This document shows, one piece after another, positions 1-7,341 of a stretch of 32,047 bases of DNA (within the stretch, counting starts at the first letter, position 1; every line of letters starts with the position of its first letter). Source of the DNA: Planctomycetota bacterium (GTDB lineage: Bacteria > Planctomycetota > UBA1135 > GCA-002686595); contig JADLBP010000188.1 in NCBI GenBank assembly GCA_020847695.1, forward strand, positions 1-32,047, given 5' to 3'. The notes under the pieces are model-generated. The model searched no databases and was not told where the DNA came from. It was given only the letters and a program-made list of their open reading frames with translations. Position numbers and translations under genes: made by a program.

Positions 1-333
<333 letters not shown>

Positions 334-336
334 TGC

Positions 337-666
337 ATGTCGCCCCACCAACTCCAGCTCAACCTGCAAGCGCCGATCGAAGAGGAGGCGCCGCGTCGTT
401 CGCTCGGACGTCGCTTGCGCGAGGAATGGCCGGCGTGGGTCGCGCTCGCGGTGCTCGTCCAAGTGATCGTGCTCGGGCTCGTGCCGGCGCTGATCGAGAG
501 CGCGCGGCTCTCGGGCGAGGAAGAGAAGCTCTTCGCGCGCGAGCAAGCGGACCTCGCGCGCCACCAAGCGCTGCGCACCGAATTGCGAGCGCAAGACGAT
601 CCGATCTACCAAGAGCGCGAGAAGCGGCTCTTGCGCGCCGAGACCAATCCGCTCGAGCCGCGCTGA
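337..666 (+). CDS. Small single-pass membrane protein with coiled coil, FtsB/DivIC-like
   Basis: This 109-residue protein has a charged cytoplasmic N-terminus (residues 1-30) and one strongly hydrophobic segment at about 31-53 (WPAWVALAVLVQVIVLGLVP). A Glu/Arg-rich helix likely to form a coiled coil follows at about 55-100. The layout and size match the FtsB/DivIC septum-formation family, whose members act with FtsL and FtsQ in the divisome. The motif DDPIYQEREKR near the C-terminus resembles the DP-x-YxERxAR stretch often seen after the coiled coil in FtsB-type proteins. It starts 3 bases after eno, and eno-ftsB linkage is widespread, which supports the call. The family is poorly conserved in sequence, so a generic coiled-coil membrane protein remains possible. 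Confidence 0.6.
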   Translation: MSPHQLQLNLQAPIEEEAPRRSLGRRLREEWPAWVALAVLVQVIVLGLVPALIESARLSGEEEKLFAREQADLARHQALRTELRAQDDPIYQEREKRLLRAETNPLEPR

Positions 667-779
667 GCGGCGCGCGCCGTTCGAATCCGTCCACGCGGCG
701 CGAAGCGTGCGCTCGGGCGCCGCACCGCGCTCGGTGAAACGCTCGCGCCGTCGTCGGGGCCGCGGTTAGGCTCGTCGCC

Positions 780-2876
780 ATGTTCGCCGCGTGCTGCGTG
801 TTGCTCGCGAGCCTGGTCGCGCGCCAGGAGCCGACGACGTTCGGCGAAGGCGAGCTCGACAACCCGACCGAGTTCGAAGTCTCCGCGAGCGCGGCGGGGT
901 TCCTCGCCGACGCGGATCGCCAGCTCGTCGAGCTGCGCGCCGGCTCGGTCGCCGACGCCGACCGCGAGCGCGCTTGGAACACGATCTTCGACGCGTGGCA
1001 CTACGCGCTGGAGAGCGCTGGCGCCGACGAGTGGAACCTGCCGGATCCGTCGCGGGACCTCTCCGGCAAGTCCGCGGTGGTCGCCCCCGACGTGACCGAC
1101 TCGCGGCGCGCGGACGGCATCGAGCGCGCCGTGCTGCGTCGCATGGGCACGCTCGACCGGCGCGAGCTCGCCGCGTGGGACGCGCGGTTCGGCGCCCGCG
1201 CGACCGAAGAGCTCGCGCGCGCCGTCGACGACGTCGCTCGCTGGGCCGCGGTCGAACGCTCCTACCCCGCGACCGACGCCGCCGCGCGCGCCGCGACTCG
1301 GCTCTGTGACCACGCGTTCGCGGCGGGCCGGTTCGAGCTCGCGCGCGCGTGGCTGTCGCGCGCCGAGCGCCACGTCGAGCTCGGTTCGGACCTGCGCGCG
1401 ACGTTCGAGCCCGCGCTCGCGCGGCGGAGCACGGCGCTCGCGGCGCTCGCGACGCCGACCGCGCCCACCGACGACCGCGCGGACGAGAAGCTCTCGCGCT
1501 CGCGCGGCTTCGGACGCGCGCGCGCGCAGGTCTACGACCGCCCGTTGCCGACGCGCTGGCGCGACGGCGACCTCTCGAAGGAGCTGCGGCGCGACGCGTG
1601 GCTGACCTTGCCCTCGCCGGGAGCGACGTGGCTCGCCTCCGGCCGGTTGGTGGTGCAATCGGACGACGCGCTCGCGGTGTTCCCCGCGGGCGGCGACGGA
1701 GCCCCCGAGCTCGTGCGGCCGAAGACGCTGCTGCGCGGACTCGGCTTGAACGTCGAGACACGGGTGCCGCGGCTGCGGCACGATCCGGTGCCGACGCTGA
1801 CGCCGATCGCGGTCGGCGACGAGCTCGTGATCGCCGTAGGCACGCGCGAAGCTCGCTCGGCGACGGCGCGCTCGGTAGTCGCGCGCCTCGCGTTCCCCAC
1901 CAGCGTGCTCGAGCTCGATCCCGCGCCGGCGGTGCGCTGGGCGGTCGGCGGCACGGTGCACGTCGACGAGCGCGGACGCGCGACGCCGCTCGGCGCGGGG
2001 TTCGACTTCGACGAGCTCGAGTTCCAACCCGGGCCCGCGGTGCTCGAGACCGAGCTCGTGTGGCTCGCACGCCAAGCCAACGCCGCCGGTCCGCGCGACG
2101 AGTCGCGCGCGCGAGGCAGCACGGTGACGTGGGCGGTCGCGCTCGACCTCGCCACCGGGCGTCCGCTCTGGCAACGGCGGCTCGCGGTCGGCGTGATCGG
2201 TCCGCGCGAGGACGTCGACCGCTTCGGAACGCGCGTGTTCACCGATCTCGCGCCCGCCGCGCTGGTCGCGCGCGACGGCCGGCTGTTCGCGAGCCCGCAC
2301 ACCGGCGTCGGCGTGCTCTTCGACGCCGCCGACGGCAGGCTCCAGTGGAGTTTCCAGAGCCGTCGACGCCGCGTCGAGCAACCGGGGTGGCTCGGCACGA
2401 GTCCGATCGACGCCGGCGACGGCTCCTGGATCTGGACGCCGAGCGACTCCGACCGCGGCTACTGCGTTCGCGCCGCCCCCGACGACACCGTCGGTTCCAC
2501 GCGCGGCTCGCTGCTCGCCGGGCCGCCGTTCGAGATCGGCTCGCTGCGGACGATTCTCGCGGCGGTCGGACCGCGCGTGCTCGCGATCGCGGCGGAGCCG
2601 GACGGCGAGCGCCTGGTCGACGTCGATCTCGCGAGCGGCGCGCGCAGCGATTCGTTCGCGCTCGCGCAGGACGAGCACTTCGGCAACCAGGCGCGCGTGA
2701 CGGCGACGCGCGTGTTGGTGTGCACCGACCGCGGCCTGGCGCTCTTCGACCGCGAACGCGAGCTCTTCCTGCTCGACCGGATCGACCTCGGCGCGACGGT
2801 GACCGGGCTCGTCCGCGGCGGTGACGGAATCGTCGCGCTCGGCGCCGGAACGGTCTGGCGGGTCGAGTTGCGCTGA
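780..2876 (+). CDS. Secreted PQQ-like beta-propeller protein with helical N-terminal domain
   Basis: This 698-residue protein begins with a short hydrophobic segment (residues 2-14) that is probably a signal peptide ending near SLVA. Residues about 30-250 are helical and Arg/Ala-rich, including RFGARATEELARAV and a TPR-like stretch around FELARAWLSRAERHVELG. From about residue 274 to the end the sequence is beta-rich. It shows repeated blades of the PQQ/WD-like type, for example ALDLATGRPLWQRRL and LFDAADGRLQWSFQSR, in which a Gly-x-x-x-W turn marks each blade. The N-terminal RFG...ELAR block also occurs in the larger propeller protein at 9716-14275, so the two are probably paralogues. No quinone-dehydrogenase active-site residues are evident, so a binding or scaffolding role is more likely than catalysis. 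It stands alone, 113 bases after the FtsB-like gene. Confidence 0.75.
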   Translation: MFAACCVLLASLVARQEPTTFGEGELDNPTEFEVSASAAGFLADADRQLVELRAGSVADADRERAWNTIFDAWHYALESAGADEWNLPDPSRDLSGKSAVVAPDVTDSRRADGIERAVLRRMGTLDRRELAAWDARFGARATEELARAVDDVARWAAVERSYPATDAAARAATRLCDHAFAAGRFELARAWLSRAERHVELGSDLRATFEPALARRSTALAALATPTAPTDDRADEKLSRSRGFGRARAQVYDRPLPTRWRDGDLSKELRRDAWLTLPSPGATWLASGRLVVQSDDALAVFPAGGDGAPELVRPKTLLRGLGLNVETRVPRLRHDPVPTLTPIAVGDELVIAVGTREARSATARSVVARLAFPTSVLELDPAPAVRWAVGGTVHVDERGRATPLGAGFDFDELEFQPGPAVLETELVWLARQANAAGPRDESRARGSTVTWAVALDLATGRPLWQRRLAVGVIGPREDVDRFGTRVFTDLAPAALVARDGRLFASPHTGVGVLFDAADGRLQWSFQSRRRRVEQPGWLGTSPIDAGDGSWIWTPSDSDRGYCVRAAPDDTVGSTRGSLLAGPPFEIGSLRTILAAVGPRVLAIAAEPDGERLVDVDLASGARSDSFALAQDEHFGNQARVTATRVLVCTDRGLALFDRERELFLLDRIDLGATVTGLVRGGDGIVALGAGTVWRVELR

Positions 2877-3114
2877 GGCGCGCGGCGAGTCCGGGAAACC
2901 ACGCGCTCGGCAGCTCGTGAATCTCCTGTAGTCGCGCTCGGGGATCCGACGTATCGCTCGTCGAAATGGTAGTTTGCGCGTAGTCGGGCGAGCACTCGTC
3001 ACCAGGGAAGAACAGGGCGGCCGCAGGCGAGCGCCGGGCGAGCCCTAGGGATCCCCGCGGACGTCCCTCCGGAACCCACGGATCACGGAACCCACGGAAC
3101 CCACGGAACCATCG
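2877..3114 (+). promoter_or_regulatory. Leader region before the MoxR/Bat cluster
   Basis: This 238-base non-coding gap precedes the ten-gene same-strand run and is the largest gap on the plus strand, so the cluster promoter probably lies here. I cannot pick out a convincing -35/-10 pair. A palindrome gggatccc sits near 3048, and the last 45 bases consist of a short tandem repeat. In the moxR frame an in-frame TAG at 3046 is followed by no start codon before 3115, so the coding region cannot extend into the gap. Confidence 0.35.
3071..3113 (+). repeat. Short tandem repeat of ggaacccac abutting the moxR start
   Basis: The 9-base unit ggaacccac occurs at 3071-3079, 3087-3095 and 3096-3104. A shortened copy ggatcac lies at 3080-3086 and a diverged copy ggaaccatc at 3105-3113. 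The array ends one base before the ATG at 3115, so it occupies the place where a ribosome binding site would normally be. No purine-rich Shine-Dalgarno is visible there. A gain or loss of one unit would change the leader by 9 bases. Confidence 0.8.
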
Positions 3115-4134
3115 ATGACCGAAAACAGCCTACAACGCCTCCGTGAAGCCCACTCGCGCGTCAAGGCCGAGCTGCATCGCACGATCGTCGGCCAAGAGCA
3201 GGTGATCGACCAACTGCTGCTCGCGATCCTGACCCGCGGGCACGTGCTCTTGGTCGGCGTGCCGGGCCTCGCGAAGACGCTGTTGATCTCGAGCCTCGCG
3301 AAGTGCCTCGACCTCTCGTTCAACCGGATCCAGTTCACGCCCGACCTGATGCCGGGCGACATCACCGGCACGGACCTGCTGAACATCGACGCGGCGACCA
3401 ACGAACGGACGTTCCGTTTCGCCCCGGGGCCGATCTTCGCGAACGTGATCCTCGCCGACGAGATCAACCGCACGCCGCCGAAGACGCAGGCCGCGCTGCT
3501 CGAGTCGATGGTCGAAGGACAGGTCACCGTCGGCGGCCGACGTCACCCGCTGCCGAACCCGTTCTTCGTGCTCGCGACGCAGAACCCGATCGAGCAAGAA
3601 GGCACGTACCCGTTGCCCGAAGCGCAGCTCGACCGCTTCATGTTCATGGTCCAGGTCGAGTACCCGAGCCTCGACGAGGAGCGCGAGATCCTGCGGCGCA
3701 CCACCGGTTCCGCGTCCGCGGAGCCGCAGAAGGTGCTCGGCGCGGCCGAGCTCGTCGAGCTGCAGCGCATCGTCCGCGGAGTCGCGGTCGCCGACAGCGT
3801 GTACGACTACGTGCTCGCGCTGACCCGCGGCACGCGCGTCGGCCAGGCCGAGCAACTCCCGTTCGTGCGCGAATGGGTCACGTGGGGCGCCGGTCCGCGC
3901 GCGAGCCAGAACGTGATCCTCGGCGCGAAGGCGCACGCGGCGTTGCGAGGCTCGAGCCACGTCGAGATCGAGGACGTGCGCGCGGTCGTGCACCCGGTGC
4001 TCCGCCACCGCATCGTCACCAATTTCTCGGCCTCCGCCGAAGGGATCACGCCCGACGTGCTCGTCGAGCGACTCCTGAAGGAGATCGATCCGAAGTCGGC
4101 CGTCGGCGCCGGGCTGCCCGGCGTCAAGGGCTGA
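3115..4134 (+). CDS. MoxR-family AAA+ ATPase
   Basis: This is a 339-residue cytoplasmic AAA+ ATPase of the MoxR group (AAA_3 plus a C-terminal lid domain), a normal length for the family. The Walker A motif is GVPGLAKT at 48-55 and Walker B is VILADE at 111-116, followed by the MoxR signature INRTPPKTQAALLESM. Sensor 1 lies in ATQNP (154-158), and the QEGTYPLPEAQLDRFMF segment supplies the conserved arginine region. MoxR proteins are thought to act as chaperones that use ATP to assemble or insert metal into complexes together with vWA-domain partners. The next three genes encode such partners. The ATG at 3115 is the only in-frame start after the TAG at 3046. It is the first gene of the cluster, and the DUF58 gene follows after 51 bases. 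Confidence 0.95.
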   Translation: MTENSLQRLREAHSRVKAELHRTIVGQEQVIDQLLLAILTRGHVLLVGVPGLAKTLLISSLAKCLDLSFNRIQFTPDLMPGDITGTDLLNIDAATNERTFRFAPGPIFANVILADEINRTPPKTQAALLESMVEGQVTVGGRRHPLPNPFFVLATQNPIEQEGTYPLPEAQLDRFMFMVQVEYPSLDEEREILRRTTGSASAEPQKVLGAAELVELQRIVRGVAVADSVYDYVLALTRGTRVGQAEQLPFVREWVTWGAGPRASQNVILGAKAHAALRGSSHVEIEDVRAVVHPVLRHRIVTNFSASAEGITPDVLVERLLKEIDPKSAVGAGLPGVKG

Positions 4135-4185
4135 TCCCGTCTCCAACCGCTCCCCGCCCGAGTCGCCCCACTCCCCGCCCGCCGC

Positions 4186-5088
4186 ATGGCCGCCCAGAGC
4201 GTCGATCCGGCCGTTCTCGATCGCCTCGAGGGGCTCGAGCTCGTCGCGCGCACGGTGGTCGAGGGATTCATGGCGGGCCACCACCGCTCGCCGCTGCGCG
4301 GTTCGTCGTCGGAGTTCGCTCAGCACCGCGAGTACGTACCGGGCGACGAGCTGCGGCGTCTCGACTGGAAGGTGTTCGCGCGCTCCGACCGCTTGGTGAT
4401 CAAGGAGTACTTCGAGGAGACGAACCTCTCGTGCCACTTCCTGCTCGACGCGAGCGAGTCGATGGCGTTCGGTTCGCTCGACTGGACGAAGTTCGATTAC
4501 GCGCGGTGGTGCACCGCGGCGCTCGCCCACCTCGTGCTCGCGTCGCGCGACACCGCGGGGTTGGTCGTCTTCGACCAGAAGGAGAAGGCGAAGGTCCCGC
4601 CGAAGACCGGCGCCGAACAGGAGCGCACGATCTTCGACACGCTCTCGCGCGCGAAGCCCGAGGGCCCGACCGGCGTCGGCTCGGTGTTGCAGTGGCTCGC
4701 GACGCGCTTGAAGAGCCGCGGCATCGTCGCGGTCTTCAGTGACTTCTTCGACGACCCGGAGACGATCGTGTCCGGATTGCGCCGCTTGGTGCACGGCGGC
4801 CACGAGCCGATCCTGTTCCAGGTGCTCGATCCGCTGGAGTCGAGCTTCGACCTCGATCGCTTGGTGCGCTTCGACGGTTTGGAAGGCTCCGGTCAGCTCA
4901 AGATCGACCCGAAGGCGATCCGCACCGCGTACCTCGAGGAGCTCGCCGCGCACACGGCGCTGCTGAAGAAGCACGCGCGCTCGTTGTCGCTCGACTTCGT
5001 CGAGCTCTCGACCAAGCAGCCGCTCGATGCGGCGCTGTCGACCTACCTCGCGCGCCGCACGGCGCGCGCCCGCGGCGGGAGGCGCTGA
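4186..5088 (+). CDS. DUF58 domain protein (vWA-like partner of MoxR)
   Basis: This 300-residue soluble protein contains the hallmark DUF58 segment SEFAQHREYVPGDELRRLDW followed by KVFARSDRLVIKEY (about residues 44-78). A vWA-like core follows with a MIDAS-type DASES motif (about 89-93) after the strand CHFLL, and a later SDFFDD. DUF58 proteins nearly always sit next to a MoxR ATPase, as here, and are regarded as its partner or substrate adaptor. No signal peptide or membrane helix is visible, so it probably works in the cytoplasm beside the membrane-bound vWA proteins encoded next. A GGAGG at 5078-5082 inside its 3' end serves the following gene, which starts 3 bases after its stop. Confidence 0.92.
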   Translation: MAAQSVDPAVLDRLEGLELVARTVVEGFMAGHHRSPLRGSSSEFAQHREYVPGDELRRLDWKVFARSDRLVIKEYFEETNLSCHFLLDASESMAFGSLDWTKFDYARWCTAALAHLVLASRDTAGLVVFDQKEKAKVPPKTGAEQERTIFDTLSRAKPEGPTGVGSVLQWLATRLKSRGIVAVFSDFFDDPETIVSGLRRLVHGGHEPILFQVLDPLESSFDLDRLVRFDGLEGSGQLKIDPKAIRTAYLEELAAHTALLKKHARSLSLDFVELSTKQPLDAALSTYLARRTARARGGRR

Positions 5089-5091
5089 GCG

Positions 5092-7341
5092 ATGCTCTCC
5101 GCGCTCTCGCTGGCCTTGTTCGAAGGCTTCGTCCACCCGGCGCTGGTCGCCGGCACCGCGCTCGCCGCGGTGCCGCTGATCATCCACCTGCTCAACCGCC
5201 AGCGGCACAAGCCGATGCCTTGGGCGGCGATGCGCTTCGTACTCGCGGCGTACAAGAAGACGCGCCGCCGCGCGCGCTTCGAGAACCTGATCCTGCTGTT
5301 GCTGCGCATGGCGGCGGTCGCGCTGTTCGCGCTCGCGATCGCGCGGCCGTTCGTCGGCAAGGACGACGTGCTCGCCGGCTTGACCGAAACCCGCCGCGAC
5401 GTCGTGCTCGTGCTCGACGGCTCGGCGTCGACCGGCTGGCGCGAAGGCACGCGTTCGGTGTTCGAGGCGATCACCGCGCGCGCGCGGGAGCTCGTGCTCG
5501 AGCTCGACGGCACCCGCGGCGACCGCGTCCGCGTCGTGCTCGCGGCGGGCGCGCCGCGGCTGCTCTCGTGGCGCACGCCCGACGAAGCGCTCGACGTCAT
5601 CGGCGCGCTGCGCGACCCGACCGACGAGGTGCTCGACCTCGCGGCGGCGTTGTCCGAGGTCGCGGGCTACGCCGAGGAACAGTCGGGCACGTCGCAGAAG
5701 AGCGAGCTCGAAGTGCGGCTGCTCTCCGACCTGCAGAAGCGCGACTTCGTGCCGTCCGCGGCCGAGGGCACCGCGCAGCCCGGAGACGCGCGCCTGTTCG
5801 ACGCGCTCGATCGGTTGAATGCGCTCGGCGTCAAGGTGCGCGTCGAGGACCTCGGCCCGCGCGAGCGCGTGCCGTCGAACCTGGCGATCGCCGACCTCGC
5901 CGTGCCGGAGTCCGAGGTCGCGGTCGACTTGCCGATCGAAGTCGGCGTGCGCGTCGCGAACTGGGGCTCCACCGCGGCCGCCGGCGTGCGCGTCGCCCTC
6001 GAGGTCGACGGCGAGCGCCGTCCCGCCAAGCTGCTCGACGTGCCCGCTCGCGGCAGCGCGACCGAGGTCTTCTCGGTGGTCTTCCGCTCCGCCGGCGCGC
6101 ACTCGCTGGTCGCGCGACTCGAGTCCGATCGGCTCGCGATCGACGACGCGCGCGCGTCGGTGCTCGCGGTGCCGCCGCCGCTCGCGATCCTGTTGGTCGA
6201 CGGCGCGCCGTCGAGCGACGTCGCGGAGGACGAGGTCGGCTACCTCGCGGCAGTGCTCGCGCCGCTCGGCGACGACGCACTCGGCGGCTCGCCGTTCGAG
6301 ACGCGCGTGGTCGAGCCCTCGGCACTGCGCGACGGATCCGTGTCGATCGACGACTTCGACCTGATCTGGCTCGCGAACGTCGATGCGCTCTCCGACGGCG
6401 TCGTCGAGAAGCTCGAGCGCCGCGTCGCCGCCGGCGCGGGGCTCGTCGTGTCGCTCGGCGACCAAGTGCAAGCCGAGGTCTACGACCGGCGGCTCTTCCG
6501 CGCGGACGGTTCCGGGCTCCTGCCGGCCGAGCTCGCCGGCCGCGTCGCCGTGCGCTCGCGCCGCGAGTCGTACTACCGCGCGCAGGACTTCGACGCGCAG
6601 CACCCGGCGCTCGCGTTCTTCGCGGACGAGAAGTGGCGACCGCTGTTCAGCGAGGTGCCGATCTACGAGTTCGTCGCGGTGAGGCCGCTCGCGAGCGCGC
6701 ACGTGCTCGCACGGCTCGACGACGATGCGACCAGCCCGTTGCTGGTCGAGAAGGCGTTCGACCGCGGCCGCGTGCTGCTCTGGACGACCAGCATCGACGT
6801 CGATTGGACGCGCCTGCCCGAGTCGCCGCGCACGCTGGTGCCGCTGGTGCACGAGATCGTCCGCTACGTCGGCCGGCCGCGCGGTTCGAGCCGCAACGTC
6901 GCGGTCGGACGCGGGCTCGAGCTCGAGCTGCCGTTCTTCCCGCGCTCACCGGTGATCGTCAAGCCCGACGGCGCGCGCGCCGGGCTCGCGGGCGAGCCCG
7001 TGATCGCCGGTCCCGCCGCGTGGCGCCTGCCGCGCATCGACGACACCGCGCGCGTCGGTCTCTACCGCGTCGAGCTCGCCGACGGTGCGGCGCAGCCGTT
7101 CGCCGTCCAGTTCGACGCGCGCGAGAGCGACCTCGAACGCCTCGCGTCGACCGAGCTCGCGGGGCTCCACCCGGCGCTCGTGCCGGTTTCGTCGCTCGCG
7201 ACCGAGCGCACGAACGAGCCAGAGCAAACCGCGCCGCAGGGCGAACTGTGGCGCTGGCTCGCGCTCGCCGCGCTCGCGGCGTTGGTGCTCGAAACCCTGT
7301 GGTCGGCCTGGATCGGCCGGTCGAGGAGCGTGCGCCCATGA
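5092..7341 (+). CDS. BatA-like membrane protein with vWA and amidotransferase-like folds
   Basis: This 749-residue protein opens with the two-helix BatA N-terminal module. That consists of a membrane segment at about 16-34 ending in IIHLLNRQRHKPMPWAAMRF, then a second at about 65-86 ending in ARPF. A vWA domain follows, with VVLVLDGSAST giving the MIDAS-type DxSxS. The middle (about 265-350) looks like a CARDB-type beta-sandwich. From about 360, LAILLVDGAPSSD and later GAGLVVSLGD suggest a class-I glutamine-amidotransferase-like fold without an obvious nucleophilic Cys. A C-terminal hydrophobic helix (WLALAALAALVLETLW) lies about ten residues from the end. Bat proteins act in the cell envelope and were first linked to oxygen tolerance in Bacteroides. 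GGAGG lies 9 bases before the ATG, and the TGA overlaps the next start (ATGA). Confidence 0.88.
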   Translation: MLSALSLALFEGFVHPALVAGTALAAVPLIIHLLNRQRHKPMPWAAMRFVLAAYKKTRRRARFENLILLLLRMAAVALFALAIARPFVGKDDVLAGLTETRRDVVLVLDGSASTGWREGTRSVFEAITARARELVLELDGTRGDRVRVVLAAGAPRLLSWRTPDEALDVIGALRDPTDEVLDLAAALSEVAGYAEEQSGTSQKSELEVRLLSDLQKRDFVPSAAEGTAQPGDARLFDALDRLNALGVKVRVEDLGPRERVPSNLAIADLAVPESEVAVDLPIEVGVRVANWGSTAAAGVRVALEVDGERRPAKLLDVPARGSATEVFSVVFRSAGAHSLVARLESDRLAIDDARASVLAVPPPLAILLVDGAPSSDVAEDEVGYLAAVLAPLGDDALGGSPFETRVVEPSALRDGSVSIDDFDLIWLANVDALSDGVVEKLERRVAAGAGLVVSLGDQVQAEVYDRRLFRADGSGLLPAELAGRVAVRSRRESYYRAQDFDAQHPALAFFADEKWRPLFSEVPIYEFVAVRPLASAHVLARLDDDATSPLLVEKAFDRGRVLLWTTSIDVDWTRLPESPRTLVPLVHEIVRYVGRPRGSSRNVAVGRGLELELPFFPRSPVIVKPDGARAGLAGEPVIAGPAAWRLPRIDDTARVGLYRVELADGAAQPFAVQFDARESDLERLASTELAGLHPALVPVSSLATERTNEPEQTAPQGELWRWLALAALAALVLETLWSAWIGRSRSVRP

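Noticed and set aside
668..679. Perfect 12-base palindrome cggcgcgcgccg after the FtsB-like gene, possible terminator
   Set aside because: It has no loop room and no T-run, and GC palindromes of this size are common here.
3130..6852. 1240-codon open frame on the minus strand across moxR, DUF58 and the BatA-like gene
   Set aside because: It is antisense to well-supported genes, very rich in Arg/Glu/His, and shows no domain or signal. Long antisense frames are expected at this GC content.
5220..7337. Upstream extension of the 788-residue vWA protein
   Set aside because: It lies out of frame inside the BatA-like gene and is Arg-rich noise. The ATG at 7338 overlaps the previous stop and has GAGGAG in place.
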